Assembly: GCF_012396235.1 (NCBI RefSeq)
Contig: NZ_JAAXPA010000028.1
Coordinates: forward strand, 46,742-110,741
DNA length: 64,000 nucleotides
Reading direction: 5' to 3'
DNA from: Rhodococcus opacus
GTDB taxonomy: Bacteria; Actinomycetota; Actinomycetes; Mycobacteriales; Mycobacteriaceae
The notes below the pieces were generated by a model. That model was not told where the DNA came from. It saw only the letters and a list, made by a program, of their open reading frames with translations, and did not search any database. This document shows positions 1 to 8,461 of this stretch, piece after piece (positions within the stretch are counted from its first letter, which is position 1; each line of letters starts with the position of its first letter). The position numbers and the translations under genes were made by a program.

Positions 1-351
1 TCAGTTCGCCTTGTTGTAGGCGTCGATAATTTCCGCGGAGATACGCCCGCGCGCAGAAACCTTTTTGTTGTTCTTGCGCGCCCATTCCCGGATAGCGGCG
101 CTCTGTTCCCGATCGACCGAAACTCGGGACTTGGTGGCGGCCGGAGCCGCCACGGTCTTGCCGCGCTTGCGCGAGCTCACCTTGCGCGCGTGGGAAACCC
201 ACACGTCGAGCTGCTCGCGCAATTTCGCCGCATTCTCCGAGGAAAGGTCGATCTCGTACTGAACACCGTCGAGTCCGAACTCGACCGTCTCGTCGGCAGA
301 CGCCTCTTGATCGACATCGTCGATCAGGGTGACAGTGACCTTCTTAGCCAT
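1..351 (-). CDS. lsr2: Lsr2 nucleoid-associated H-NS-like protein
   Basis: The 116-residue product begins MAKKVTVTLIDD and ends with a basic domain carrying the REWARKNNKKVSARGRIS stretch. That stretch holds the RGR AT-hook-like element by which Lsr2 binds the minor groove of AT-rich DNA. The N-terminal half (about residues 1-60) is the beta-rich dimerisation domain, and a basic Ala/Lys/Arg linker follows. In this family the protein bridges DNA and silences horizontally acquired AT-rich genes. I chose the ATG at 351 rather than an upstream in-frame start because an AGAGGAA ribosome site lies about 9 bases before it and family members start there. It sits next to lysS, as in mycobacteria. Confidence 0.95.
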   Translation of the reverse strand: MAKKVTVTLIDDVDQEASADETVEFGLDGVQYEIDLSSENAAKLREQLDVWVSHARKVSSRKRGKTVAAPAATKSRVSVDREQSAAIREWARKNNKKVSARGRISAEIIDAYNKAN

Positions 352-489
352 GGGATGAAATTCCTCTCGAATGAAGCGACGTCTCATCGTCAACGTGAGC
401 TACGACCCGGAGATAACCATACCCCTGTTCTTCCGATTCGGAATACGAGGAATGGATCGAATTTATCCGCGCGAATTCACCCTGGTGAA

Positions 490-2001
490 TCAGCGAGTGG
501 AAGGACGAACAATGGGAAAGAGGATTGTTTCGCGGATTCCCAATCCCGTCAAAGCCATGAGCAGACGGTCGATTCCCATTCCGGTACCGGTAGTCGGCGG
601 CATTCCCTGCTCCATTGCGGCGAGGAATTCTTCGTCGAGGGCCATCGCCTCGTCGTCGCCGGCCGACGCGAGACGCGCCTGATCGACGAACCGCTCACGC
701 TGGATGACCGGATCGACCAATTCCGAATAGCCCGTGGCCAACTCGAACCCGCGGATGTAGAGGTCCCACTTCTCGGTCACCCCGGCCTTGCTGCGGTGGT
801 CACGAGTCAGCGGCGACGTCTCGACCGGGAAATCACGGACGAACGTCGGCTCGAACAACTGGTCGCCGCACTGGTGCTCCCACAGTTCCTCGACGAGCTT
901 TCCGTGCCCGTACCCCTTGTCCTTGGGGACCTCCAGGCCTACCTTCTCGGCGAGCGCCAGTAATTCCTCGACGGTGCTATACGGAGTGACCTCGACACCG
1001 ATCGCCTGCGACAGCGACGGGTACATCTCGAGGGTCTTCCATTCACCACTGAAGTCGTATTCGGTGCCGTCGGCGAGAGTGACGACCTGCGAACCGAAAG
1101 CGGCCTGCGCCACTTCCTGGACGAGTTCGCGGATCATGACGGCGGAATCGTCGTACGTGCCGTACGCCTCGTACGTCTCGAGCATCGCGAATTCCGGCGA
1201 GTGCGTCGAGTCGACACCCTCGTTGCGGAAATTCCGGTTGATCTCGAAGACCTTCTCGATACCGCCGACGACGCACCGCTTCAGGAACAGTTCGGGCGCG
1301 ATACGGAGGTAGAGATCGATATCGAGGGCATTGGAACGCGTGATGAAGGGACGGGCCGCCGCGCCACCCGCCACCGTCTGCAGCATCGGCGTCTCGACCT
1401 CGAGGAACCCGCGACGCTCGAGCGCGTTCCGGAGCTCACGGACGACAGCCACCCGCTTACGCGCATTCTCCCGCGCCTCGGAGCGCACGATCAGATCGGC
1501 GTAGCGCTGCCGGACCCGCGACTCCTCGTTCATCTCCTTGTGCGCAACCGGCAGCGGCCGGAGCGACTTGGACGCGATCTGCCACGAATCGGCCATGACG
1601 CTCAGCTCACCGCGACGCGAACTGATCACCTCACCGTGCACGAACACGAAGTCACCGAGGTCGACATCGGCCTTCCACGAGGCCAGAGCGTCCTCCCCGA
1701 CCGCGGCGAGACTGATCATCGCCTGCAGCTGGGTTCCGTCGCCTTCCTGCAGCGTCGCGAAGCACAACTTGCCCGTGTTGCGCACGAAGATCACCCGGCC
1801 GACGACGCCGACCTGGTCACCGGTGGCCGTGTCGGGCTCGAGTTCCGGGTACTTGGCCCGGATCTCCGCCAGCGAGTGGGTGCGCGCCACCGACACCGGG
1901 TACGCCTCGCGTCCCTCCGCGAGGATGCGCTCACGCTTCTCCTGGCGGATCCGAAGCTGCTCGGGGGTGTCGTCGACTGGCTGGGCTGCTACTTCACTCA
2001 C
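490..2001 (-). CDS. lysS: Lysyl-tRNA synthetase, class II
   Basis: The 503-residue protein charges tRNA-Lys in the cytoplasm. An OB-fold anticodon-binding domain spans about residues 64-150, followed by the class II catalytic core. Motif 2 is visible as NRNFRNEG near residues 255-262, and motif 3 as GTGMGIDRLLMALTGLG near the C-terminus. Length and ending (ILFPIVRP) are typical. The start is GTG at 2001. The roughly 140-base gap to lsr2 holds the lsr2 promoter region but no further gene. A second, less usual role for LysS homologues, lysyl-phosphatidylglycerol synthesis by LysX, is not indicated because no membrane domain is fused. Confidence 0.96.
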   Translation of the reverse strand: MSEVAAQPVDDTPEQLRIRQEKRERILAEGREAYPVSVARTHSLAEIRAKYPELEPDTATGDQVGVVGRVIFVRNTGKLCFATLQEGDGTQLQAMISLAAVGEDALASWKADVDLGDFVFVHGEVISSRRGELSVMADSWQIASKSLRPLPVAHKEMNEESRVRQRYADLIVRSEARENARKRVAVVRELRNALERRGFLEVETPMLQTVAGGAAARPFITRSNALDIDLYLRIAPELFLKRCVVGGIEKVFEINRNFRNEGVDSTHSPEFAMLETYEAYGTYDDSAVMIRELVQEVAQAAFGSQVVTLADGTEYDFSGEWKTLEMYPSLSQAIGVEVTPYSTVEELLALAEKVGLEVPKDKGYGHGKLVEELWEHQCGDQLFEPTFVRDFPVETSPLTRDHRSKAGVTEKWDLYIRGFELATGYSELVDPVIQRERFVDQARLASAGDDEAMALDEEFLAAMEQGMPPTTGTGMGIDRLLMALTGLGIRETILFPIVRPSTR

Positions 2002-2038
2002 GGGTCACCAGCCTAATCGACGCCCGCGCGTGCCCCTA

Positions 2039-2070
2039 TTCAGAGGTCAGTGAGTTCAGAGGTCAGTGAG
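2039..2070. repeat. 16-bp perfect tandem duplication over a stop codon
   Basis: The 16-base unit TTCAGAGGTCAGTGAG occurs twice head to tail at 2039-2054 and 2055-2070. The second copy contains the stop codon of the rhodanese gene (2063-2065 on the minus strand), so the first copy lies just downstream of the gene. It looks like a recent local duplication. Confidence 0.85.
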
Positions 2071-2485
2071 CCGAGACGGTGGCCAGCTCCCGCACGCAGT
2101 GCTGCGTGGCGATGAGGGAGCCCAGCAGTCCCGCCGCCTTGATCGCCTTGTACCCGCCGACGAGATCGGTCGCCTTGTGCAGACCCAGCTGCTGCAGCGC
2201 CGCCGCGGCGAGACTCGACGTGTAGCCCTCGGAGCAGACGATGATCCACTCGACGTCGTGGTCCACTGCCAGCGCCAGGTGCGCCGAGCTGGTGGGATCG
2301 CAACGCCACTCGAGAACGTTGCGTTCGATCGCGAGCGCACCGGGAAGCGTTCCCTCGATCGCTCGCTGCGCCTGCGGGCGGATGTCCACCACGATCGCGC
2401 CGCGCGCCACGGCCTCGGGCAGCTCGAATGCGTACATGCGGTCGATCTGGGTGCGGGCCTCTTCGAGCATCTGGTCGATGTTCAC
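2063..2485 (-). CDS. Single-domain rhodanese-like sulfurtransferase
   Basis: This 140-residue protein is a single rhodanese homology domain. The putative catalytic cysteine is C84 at the head of the active loop CSEGYTS, so it should be able to carry a persulfide. The DIRP element near residue 34 and the GGYKAIKAAG ending are family signatures. Its GTG start overlaps the cysteine dioxygenase stop by four bases (GTGA), so the two are almost certainly co-translated. Pairing with cysteine dioxygenase suggests handling of sulfur released during cysteine or sulfite metabolism. The true sulfur donor and acceptor are not known from sequence. Confidence 0.85.
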   Translation of the reverse strand: MNIDQMLEEARTQIDRMYAFELPEAVARGAIVVDIRPQAQRAIEGTLPGALAIERNVLEWRCDPTSSAHLALAVDHDVEWIIVCSEGYTSSLAAAALQQLGLHKATDLVGGYKAIKAAGLLGSLIATQHCVRELATVSAH

Positions 2486-3015
2486 TTCGAACCACCCTCG
2501 GGGAGATCGGTGAGCTCGGTCCGGGTACGGCGCAGCGTGCCGTGGTCGGTGACCTCGTAATAGGACATGGCCGACAGCGGCGGCGAGTAGGCGTGCACGC
2601 TCAGCGTCGGCGTCACCACCTCCGCCCCCGGTGCGTCCGGCGCCCGCACGACGTCGTGAACCCAGCCGAGCGGGAACGAGGCCTGATCGCCTGCCTCGAG
2701 AGTGCGGTGACGCAGACGGTCACCCGCCCAACGGAACTCGGACAACGCGCCGCTGAGAACGGTGAGCGCGCCGAAAGAGCCTGCGTGGTCGTGCAATTCG
2801 GTGTTCAGGTCGGGAACCCAGCTGATCAGCCAGACGTCGACGTCGTCGTCCGAGTAGAGCCGGGTCGACCAGCGCTCGTGGGTGGGCCAGCTCTGCGGGA
2901 GCAGGACGTCGTGGCGGCCGTCGAGGACCTCGGAAGCACCCTGGTCGGTGATGCGCAGCAGGTCAGCCGGGCGAAGACGGGTGGGTACAGATGCAGAAGA
3001 ATACGTTGCGAGCAC
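2482..3015 (-). CDS. Cysteine dioxygenase-type cupin thiol dioxygenase
   Basis: The 177-residue product is a cupin of the bacterial cysteine dioxygenase family, which oxidises cysteine to cysteine sulfinate using ferrous iron and O2. The three iron ligands are visible as H75 and H77 (ELHDHAGSFG) and H120 (LGWVHDVV). SVHAYSP and SYYEV supply the expected His/Tyr region near residues 139-153. I prefer the GTG at 3015 because GGGAG lies eight bases upstream; a longer in-frame extension to 3081 lacks a comparable site and would overlap the small upstream ORF. It heads a two-gene operon with the rhodanese. A related thiol dioxygenase acting on 3-mercaptopropionate cannot be excluded. Confidence 0.87.
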   Translation of the reverse strand: MLATYSSASVPTRLRPADLLRITDQGASEVLDGRHDVLLPQSWPTHERWSTRLYSDDDVDVWLISWVPDLNTELHDHAGSFGALTVLSGALSEFRWAGDRLRHRTLEAGDQASFPLGWVHDVVRAPDAPGAEVVTPTLSVHAYSPPLSAMSYYEVTDHGTLRRTRTELTDLPEGGSK

Positions 3016-3055
3016 GAGAGAGACTCCCAGAAGTGTGAATTGGTCAAGGCAGCGT

Positions 3056-3106
3056 TCAGCCTCGACAACACTCCTGAGCACTCGTGCAGAGATTCACGGG
3101 GACCAT
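3056..3106 (-). CDS. Cysteine-containing upstream ORF (possible attenuator leader peptide)
   Basis: Between coaX and the cysteine dioxygenase gene, on the same strand as the latter, is a 16-codon ORF reading MVPVNLCTSAQECCRG. It has three cysteines, including a tandem pair encoded TGT TGT four codons before the stop. It ends 40 bases before the dioxygenase GTG start. Short cysteine-rich leaderless ORFs are known to act as cysteine-responsive attenuators in mycobacteria. The position upstream of a cysteine-degrading operon makes the same kind of role plausible here. The ORF is very short and no clear -10 box with ideal spacing is visible, so this is a hypothesis. Confidence 0.45.
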   Translation of the reverse strand: MVPVNLCTSAQECCRG

Positions 3107-3137
3107 TCTGACATAACTTCCGCGAAGAGGGAACCCA

Positions 3138-3953
3138 TCACTCGAGCGGGCTGCGACGCGCCCCCCGGCGAGCCTGATTCCGCTCGTAGACCAGGCGCAG
3201 CCCTTCGAGCGTGAGATCCGGTTCGTGCTCGTCGACGGTTTCCGTCTCGGGCATGATCAGCGGCGCGCGGTCACCGGTCGCGATCACCACCACGTCGGAA
3301 CCGGAGAAGGCGGGCAGTTCCTTGCGCACGCGGCGGACCAGCCCGTCGACGAGCCCGGCGAAACCGAACACCGCACCCGACTGCATGCACTCGACGGTAT
3401 TCTTGCCGACGACGGAGCGGGGCCGCACCAGTTCGACCTTGCGCAGAGCCGCCGACTGCGACGCGAGTGCGTCCGAGGAGATCTCGAGGCCCGGCGCGAT
3501 GGCGCCGCCGAGGAACTCGCCCTTGGCGGACACGACGTCGACGCACGTGGACGTCCCGAAGTCGACCACGATGCACGGTGCGTCGTAGAGGTGATGCGCC
3601 GCAAGACTGTTCACGATCCGGTCGGCGCCCACCTCCTTGGGGTTGTCGACGAGCAGCGGAACACCGGTTCGCACCCCGGGTTCCACCAGCACGTGCGGAA
3701 CGTGCCCCCAGTACCGCGTCAGCATCACGCGGATCTCCCGCAGCACCGACGGCACCGTCGACAGCGCGGATACACCGGTGATCTGATCGGTGTGCGCGCC
3801 GAGGAGCCCCCGGAAGATCAGGGCCAGCTCGTCGGCCGTCATCCTCGCGTCGGTGCGCATCCGCCAGTCCTGCACCAACTTCGAGTTTTCACCGGTACCG
3901 GTGAACAGACCGAGAACGATGTTCGTGTTCCGGACGTCGACGGTGAGGAGCAT
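3138..3953 (-). CDS. coaX: Type III pantothenate kinase
   Basis: The 271-residue protein belongs to the ASKHA-fold CoaX family, which phosphorylates pantothenate in the first step of CoA synthesis. The N-terminal MLLTVDVRNTNIVLGLF provides the phosphate-binding loop in its actinobacterial DVRNT form. PGVRTGVPLLVDNPKEVGADR and VVDFGTSTCVDVV are the family's pantothenate- and metal-binding motifs. It is separated from panD by only three bases, so panC, panD and coaX form one transcription unit. The order is the same as in mycobacteria. Confidence 0.95.
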   Translation of the reverse strand: MLLTVDVRNTNIVLGLFTGTGENSKLVQDWRMRTDARMTADELALIFRGLLGAHTDQITGVSALSTVPSVLREIRVMLTRYWGHVPHVLVEPGVRTGVPLLVDNPKEVGADRIVNSLAAHHLYDAPCIVVDFGTSTCVDVVSAKGEFLGGAIAPGLEISSDALASQSAALRKVELVRPRSVVGKNTVECMQSGAVFGFAGLVDGLVRRVRKELPAFSGSDVVVIATGDRAPLIMPETETVDEHEPDLTLEGLRLVYERNQARRGARRSPLE

Positions 3954-3956
3954 GGG

Positions 3957-4403
3957 TTACACCAAACTGGATTCGCGCTCGGCGTCGAGCGTCGACAGCA
4001 TGCGCGGGGTGATGAGACCGGAGCCCTCCGGCGCGTGCGCCGGGTCGGCACCGAGCTCGATCGGCGAGTTGGCGGCGTCGACGAACACGACGCGCGGCTC
4101 GTAGTCGCGCACCTCCTGCTCGTTCATGACGCCGTAGGCGATGAGGATGACGAGGTCGCCGGGCTTGACCAGATGCGCTGCCGCACCGTTGATCCCGATG
4201 ACGCCACTTCCCCGCTCGCCGGCGATCACATAGGTTTCGAGCCGCGCGCCGTTGTCGATGTCGACGATGCACACCTGCTCGCCCTCGAGGAGGTCGGCGG
4301 CGTCCATCAGATCCTGGTCGACCGTCACCGAGCCCACGTAGTGCAGGTCGGCGTGTGTGACGGTGGCGCGGTGGATCTTCGACTTCATCATGGTGCGAAA
4401 CAT
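3957..4403 (-). CDS. panD: Aspartate 1-decarboxylase (pyruvoyl enzyme)
   Basis: This 148-residue proenzyme makes beta-alanine from aspartate for pantothenate synthesis. The self-cleavage site is HYVGS, giving Ser25 as the residue converted to the pyruvoyl cofactor after cleavage between G24 and S25. IHRATVT at residues 10-16 and IGINGAAAHLVKPGDLVI are family signatures. The C-terminal tail (about residues 125-148) is longer than in the E. coli enzyme, as is common in actinobacteria. It lies between panC and coaX in one operon. Confidence 0.97.
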   Translation of the reverse strand: MFRTMMKSKIHRATVTHADLHYVGSVTVDQDLMDAADLLEGEQVCIVDIDNGARLETYVIAGERGSGVIGINGAAAHLVKPGDLVILIAYGVMNEQEVRDYEPRVVFVDAANSPIELGADPAHAPEGSGLITPRMLSTLDAERESSLV

Positions 4404-4421
4404 GTTCCGGTCCTTACTCTT

Positions 4422-5363
4422 CTAGCGGGAAAGAAGTTCTGTGGCCGCGCCCGACGGTGGTTCGGCGTCGCGTTCGAGGAAACCGGTGCCGACGGCGACA
4501 CCGACGTTGTCGATCAATCGGGTGGTTCCGAGCTTGGCGGCGACGAGCAGCCGGCCGTCGCCTCGTTCGGGGGCGGGGCCGAGATCGACGCCCCGCACTT
4601 CGAGGTAGTCGACCTCCACCTCCGGGACGGAGGCCAGCACCTCGCGCGCGGTGGCCAGGATCGCCTCGGCGCCACCGGCCGCGGCGTGGGCGCCGGCGAT
4701 GAGCGCCGCGGACAGTGCCGTCGCCGCGGTGCGCTGCGCCTCGTCGAGGTAGCGGTTGCGCGAGGACAGTGCCAGCCCGTCGTGTTCACGCACCGTGGGC
4801 ACGCCGAAGATCCGGACGTCGAAGTTCAGGTCGGTCACCATCTGCCGGATCAGCGTCAGCTGCTGGTAGTCCTTCTCGCCGAAATACGCGACGTTCGGCG
4901 CCGCGATCTGCAGCAGCTTGGCGACGACGGTGAGCATGCCCGCGAAGTGCGTCGGCCGGGACGCGCCCTCCAGCTCGGCACCCAGCGGTCCGGGATGGAT
5001 CGTGGTCCGCGGTCCTGTCGGGTACATGGTGGCTGCGGTGGGCACGAACGCCAGCTCGACTCCGGCCTCGCGCAGCAGTTCGAGATCGGCGTCGAGGGTG
5101 CGCGGGTAGGCGTCGAGGTCTTCACCGGCACCGAACTGCAACGGGTTGACGAAGATCGAGACGATCACCACCGCACCGGTGAGCTTGGCCTGCCGCACCA
5201 GTTCCAGGTGACCCGTGTGGAGGGCTCCCATCGTCGGCACGAGCGCGACCTGGCGGCCGACACCGCGGAGCGCCTTCGAGACCCGGGTCAGCACGTTCGG
5301 GTCGTGGTGCACGGTCAGTTCGCCGCGCTTGTATCCGCCCTGCAGATCGCTCACGGAACTCAC
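4422..5363 (-). CDS. panC: Pantoate-beta-alanine ligase
   Basis: The 313-residue cytoplasmic enzyme condenses pantoate with beta-alanine using ATP. The class I nucleotidyltransferase HxGH motif is present as PTMGALHTGH near residues 44-53. The KMSKS-equivalent is ALSSRNRYL, and FVNPLQFGAGEDLDAYPR forms the pantoate pocket. The GTG start overlaps the stop of the upstream DUF2520 gene by four bases (GTGA), indicating translational coupling. The family is normally about 280-310 residues, so it is full length. Confidence 0.96.
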   Translation of the reverse strand: MSSVSDLQGGYKRGELTVHHDPNVLTRVSKALRGVGRQVALVPTMGALHTGHLELVRQAKLTGAVVIVSIFVNPLQFGAGEDLDAYPRTLDADLELLREAGVELAFVPTAATMYPTGPRTTIHPGPLGAELEGASRPTHFAGMLTVVAKLLQIAAPNVAYFGEKDYQQLTLIRQMVTDLNFDVRIFGVPTVREHDGLALSSRNRYLDEAQRTAATALSAALIAGAHAAAGGAEAILATAREVLASVPEVEVDYLEVRGVDLGPAPERGDGRLLVAAKLGTTRLIDNVGVAVGTGFLERDAEPPSGAATELLSR

Positions 5364-6286
5364 CTCCGGTCTTCCAGGATTTCCAGCAGTTCAGGTGTCG
5401 CGCCGGCGCGTTGCGCCGACCTCAGAGACAGGGCACGGTAGCCGGCCGCGATCCGCGGATCGACCTCTTCGAGTACCCGCAGATGCGTGGCAACCGCTTC
5501 CGAATCGCCCCGCGCGACCGGCCCGGTCAGTGCCGACGGCCCGCGCCGCAGGGCGTTGTCGAGCGCCGCGGAGAGCAGCGGCTGGAGGACTCGTTCGGCC
5601 AGGCCGTTCGGATCGTCGCCGATCAGCTCCTGGCCGAGCAGTTCCTGGCCTTCGAGGGCGACGCGCAGCGCGGCCACGGCGTCGACGACGAGCGTCACCA
5701 GGTGGTTGCTGCCGTGCGCGAGGGCGGCGTGGTATAGCGGTCGCATGTCCTCGCGGACCCGGACGGGCTCGCCGCCGATCTCGAGGACCAGCGACTGTGC
5801 GATCGCGTAACCGATGTCGTCGGCGGCAGTGATGCCGAAACAGGCGGACGCGAGACGGACGGTGTCCTCGTCGTGCCCGGTGAACGTCATTGCGGGGTGA
5901 ATCGCGAGCGGAACGACGCCCTGCTCGGTGAGGGGGTCGAGGATCCCGATGCCGTTCGCGCCGGAGGTGTGCGCCACGATCGCGCGACTCGGCACCGCAC
6001 GGGTGGAGGCCAACCCCGCGATCAGTGACGGCAGTTCGGCGTCGGGGACGGCGAGAATGAGCAGCTCGGAGCGGGCCGCGACCTCGGCCACCGGCAGAAT
6101 CTCGGTCTCGGGGAGCCGGGTCCGTGCCCGGTGACGTGAAGCGTCGGAGACAGCCGAGCAGGCGACGACGACGTGACCCGCCCGCTCCAACGCGGCACCG
6201 ATTGCTGTACCGACCCGGCCGGCGGAGACGATTCCTACCGTCAACCTCGCAGGCGCAGGGCCATTAGTGATCCCGAAAGAGGTCAC
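5360..6286 (-). CDS. Rossmann-fold and DUF2520 oxidoreductase-like protein
   Basis: The 308-residue product has an N-terminal NAD(P)-binding Rossmann domain (TVGIVSAGRVGTAIGAAL, about residues 18-35) and a helical C-terminal DUF2520 domain similar to 6-phosphogluconate or ketopantoate reductase folds. The start is GTG at 6286 with AGAGGAC about six bases upstream; an extension to 6400 has no such site. Orthologues sit directly upstream of panC in mycobacteria, so a role as a ketopantoate reductase-like enzyme supplying pantoate is attractive. I know of no experimental proof and the substrate remains open. Confidence 0.85.
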   Translation of the reverse strand: MTSFGITNGPAPARLTVGIVSAGRVGTAIGAALERAGHVVVACSAVSDASRHRARTRLPETEILPVAEVAARSELLILAVPDAELPSLIAGLASTRAVPSRAIVAHTSGANGIGILDPLTEQGVVPLAIHPAMTFTGHDEDTVRLASACFGITAADDIGYAIAQSLVLEIGGEPVRVREDMRPLYHAALAHGSNHLVTLVVDAVAALRVALEGQELLGQELIGDDPNGLAERVLQPLLSAALDNALRRGPSALTGPVARGDSEAVATHLRVLEEVDPRIAAGYRALSLRSAQRAGATPELLEILEDRR

Positions 6287-6433
6287 CTTCGTCCTCTCGT
6301 TCGTTCCAGTCCCGCTCGGCGGGTACCAGACGTTCCAGGGTGAGGATAGCCCGGCTCGAACGCACCCCGCCATGCGCCGGCAGAGTGATATATGCCTCAC
6401 ACGATGCGGGTTGATCCTCGGGCGCGTCCGGCC

Positions 6434-7390
6434 TTACTCGGCCCGGCGACGCCGGCCACCGGTGCTCTGGCCGGTCCCGGATGCCGACTGCATGTTGGCC
6501 ATGATCTCGGCGACGGACAGCCCGTTCGAGTGCGCACCCGACGGTTCGTCGTCCTCGGGCGCCCGACGGCGGCCCTGCCGCGCTTCGGGCTCTGCCTCAG
6601 CCTCTGCCTCTGCCTCTGAGTCGGGCTCGGGGACCGATTCGGGCTCGACCGGGGCGACAGGCTCCGGCTCGGGTGCCGGCCGGGTCTCGGCAACCGGCTC
6701 GGGCTCCGGTTCCGGTTCGACCTCGATCTCGGGTTCGGTCTGCCCGGCGTAGGCGGGTTCCACGATGGACGTCTCGGCGGTGACCGGATCGTCGTCCGGA
6801 TTCGCGAAGTGGTGAGAAGACTGGGCGGAACCGCTCTGATGCCCGGCCCCGGCGGCATGCCCTGCTCCCGGGATGTACAGGCCCGACGCAGCCGGCTGAT
6901 AGCTGCTGTACGACCCGCCTGCGAGTTCCTGCACACGCGTCGAATCCGCCCGCAGCGCAATCCGTTCGGTCGGCATCGCGCCGTCGAACAGGGCCTCGAG
7001 ATTCTTGCGGAGCGACGCGAGTTCGGCACGCAGCGCGGCGAGTTCTTCGGCGTCGGCGCGCACGTCGCTGCGCACCCGCTTCTCGACGGTGAGCTCGTAT
7101 TCGCGCCGTGCCGAGATCTCCCGCTCGAGCTGCAACTCATAGACGGTCTGCAGGTCGTTGACCTTCGCCTTGTCGAGCGCCGACTCGCGCCGGTACTTCG
7201 TCATGGCGATGGCACCGACCGTGGCAGCCCACAGCGCGGCGACCAGGCCCACTCGCAGGAGTTGGACGCTGTCGCTGAAGATCAGGAAGAGGGACGCGAT
7301 CACCGCGAGGGCGAGCAACCCCGCAACGATCATCTGGCTCGCGCTGCGCTTGTTGCGGCGCGCAGACTTGAGGCGACCAGGATTCGTCAT
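6434..7390 (-). CDS. DUF6779-type membrane protein with acidic proline-rich tail
   Basis: This 318-residue protein has two predicted membrane segments (about residues 19-39 and 44-64) and a charged, probably coiled-coil stretch (about 80-140). A long low-complexity tail follows, rich in Glu and Pro with EPEPEPE and EAEAEAE runs. Similar actinobacterial proteins lie at this spot in the folate cluster and carry the DUF6779 label. The role is unknown. The repetitive codons for the tail (about 6590-6760) may be prone to length variation. Start is ATG at 7390. Confidence 0.75.
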   Translation of the reverse strand: MTNPGRLKSARRNKRSASQMIVAGLLALAVIASLFLIFSDSVQLLRVGLVAALWAATVGAIAMTKYRRESALDKAKVNDLQTVYELQLEREISARREYELTVEKRVRSDVRADAEELAALRAELASLRKNLEALFDGAMPTERIALRADSTRVQELAGGSYSSYQPAASGLYIPGAGHAAGAGHQSGSAQSSHHFANPDDDPVTAETSIVEPAYAGQTEPEIEVEPEPEPEPVAETRPAPEPEPVAPVEPESVPEPDSEAEAEAEAEPEARQGRRRAPEDDEPSGAHSNGLSVAEIMANMQSASGTGQSTGGRRRRAE

Positions 7391-7460
7391 GGTGCCAGGG
7401 TACTTGGCCGCGAAGGGTGCACCGCGCATTCCGTCGGACCTGCGGCGATCCTCCATGTCC

Positions 7461-7952
7461 TCAATGCGCCGGCTCGTCCGAGGGGTCGTCGGGGGTGCGG
7501 CAGCAGTGTTCCAGCCACAGTGCCGCGCCGACGAGGGCCAGTGCGGCGACGAGGCCCACCCACGCGCCGGGAGTGTCCGAGCCCGCGGCCCGGAGCACCG
7601 AACGCTGCGGAAGCAGGTACAGCAGGAAGCCGCCCCACACCCCGGCCGTCGCGGCACCGACGAGCGCGGACGCCTTGGCTAGCGCCGCCACCCGGGCGGC
7701 GGTGATCGGGTGCAGCTGACGCGGTCCGTCGCCCACCTGATGGTTGCTGACCCGGGATCGCACCATGAACGCGAGCACGACCTCGATCAGCGCGACCGGA
7801 TACAGCGACGCCCCGGCGTACACGGGAATCGGCGGAAACGAACCGTAGAACACACGGACCAGAATCCAGGTGGCGGCGACGGCGAGAGCGGCCAGGAACA
7901 GCAGATCCCAGATCCGGGTGGGTTTCATCGTGCCCGTCGGTTCCGGCTTCAT
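7461..7952 (-). CDS. DUF3180 small membrane protein
   Basis: The 163-residue product contains four strongly hydrophobic segments (about residues 13-31, 43-62, 85-108 and 124-146), consistent with a polytopic membrane protein of the DUF3180 family. Its ATG at 7952 overlaps the folK stop by four bases (ATGA), so it is probably translated from the folate operon. A second possible ATG lies at 7928. Family members are regularly found after folK in actinobacteria; function is unknown. Confidence 0.8.
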   Translation of the reverse strand: MKPEPTGTMKPTRIWDLLFLAALAVAATWILVRVFYGSFPPIPVYAGASLYPVALIEVVLAFMVRSRVSNHQVGDGPRQLHPITAARVAALAKASALVGAATAGVWGGFLLYLLPQRSVLRAAGSDTPGAWVGLVAALALVGAALWLEHCCRTPDDPSDEPAH

Positions 7953-8461
7953 CGCGACCGCCGGTCCAGAACGAGCTGCGTCCGGTGCACACCGGCGCGT
8001 TCCTCGTCGCCCAGCAGTGGCAGCAGCGCGTCCACCCGGGTCGTAGTCCCGTCGACCGGCAGCACGGCGTCGGGTTCGACGTCCAGCCACGGAATCAGCA
8101 CGAAGGCACGCTCGTGCGCTCTCGGGTGCGGCAACGTCAGTTCCGGGTCGTCGCTGCGGACGTCGTCGCACGTGACGACGTCGACGTCGAGCGTGCGCGG
8201 GCCCCACCGTTCGATCCGCACCCGGTCGGCGGCAACCTCCAGTTCCTGCCCGCGCCGCAGCCAGCCGTAACCGTCGAGTGCGGGATCGTCGACGACGAGG
8301 ACCGCGTTGAGGAAGTCCTGCTGCTCGACACCGCCCCACGGCGCCGTCGAATACACCGGAGAGACCGCCACGACCGCGTCGCCCAGACCGTCGAGAACGG
8401 ACTGCAGATGGGCGAGGCTGTCGCCGACGTTCGACCCGATCGACAACACCGCGCGACTCAT
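7949..8461 (-). CDS. folK: 6-hydroxymethyl-dihydropterin pyrophosphokinase
   Basis: The 170-residue protein transfers pyrophosphate from ATP to the pterin alcohol in folate synthesis. The start LSIGSNVGD matches the family's LGSNLGD element. The signature RWGPRTLDVDVVT (about residues 85-97) carries the catalytic and metal-binding aspartates, and LPHPRAHERAFVL is the pterin/ATP-binding segment. ATG overlaps the folB stop by four bases. It is the fourth gene of folE-folP-folB-folK, all minus strand. Confidence 0.96.
   Translation of the reverse strand: MSRAVLSIGSNVGDSLAHLQSVLDGLGDAVVAVSPVYSTAPWGGVEQQDFLNAVLVVDDPALDGYGWLRRGQELEVAADRVRIERWGPRTLDVDVVTCDDVRSDDPELTLPHPRAHERAFVLIPWLDVEPDAVLPVDGTTTRVDALLPLLGDEERAGVHRTQLVLDRRSR

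Noticed and set aside
1..393. Longer lsr2 start adding 14 residues
   Set aside because: The MAKKVTVT start has the ribosome site and fits the family; the extension is not conserved in form.
3225..5441. A 738-codon plus-strand frame opposite coaX-panD-panC
   Set aside because: Antisense shadow of three well-identified genes; composition is not protein-like.
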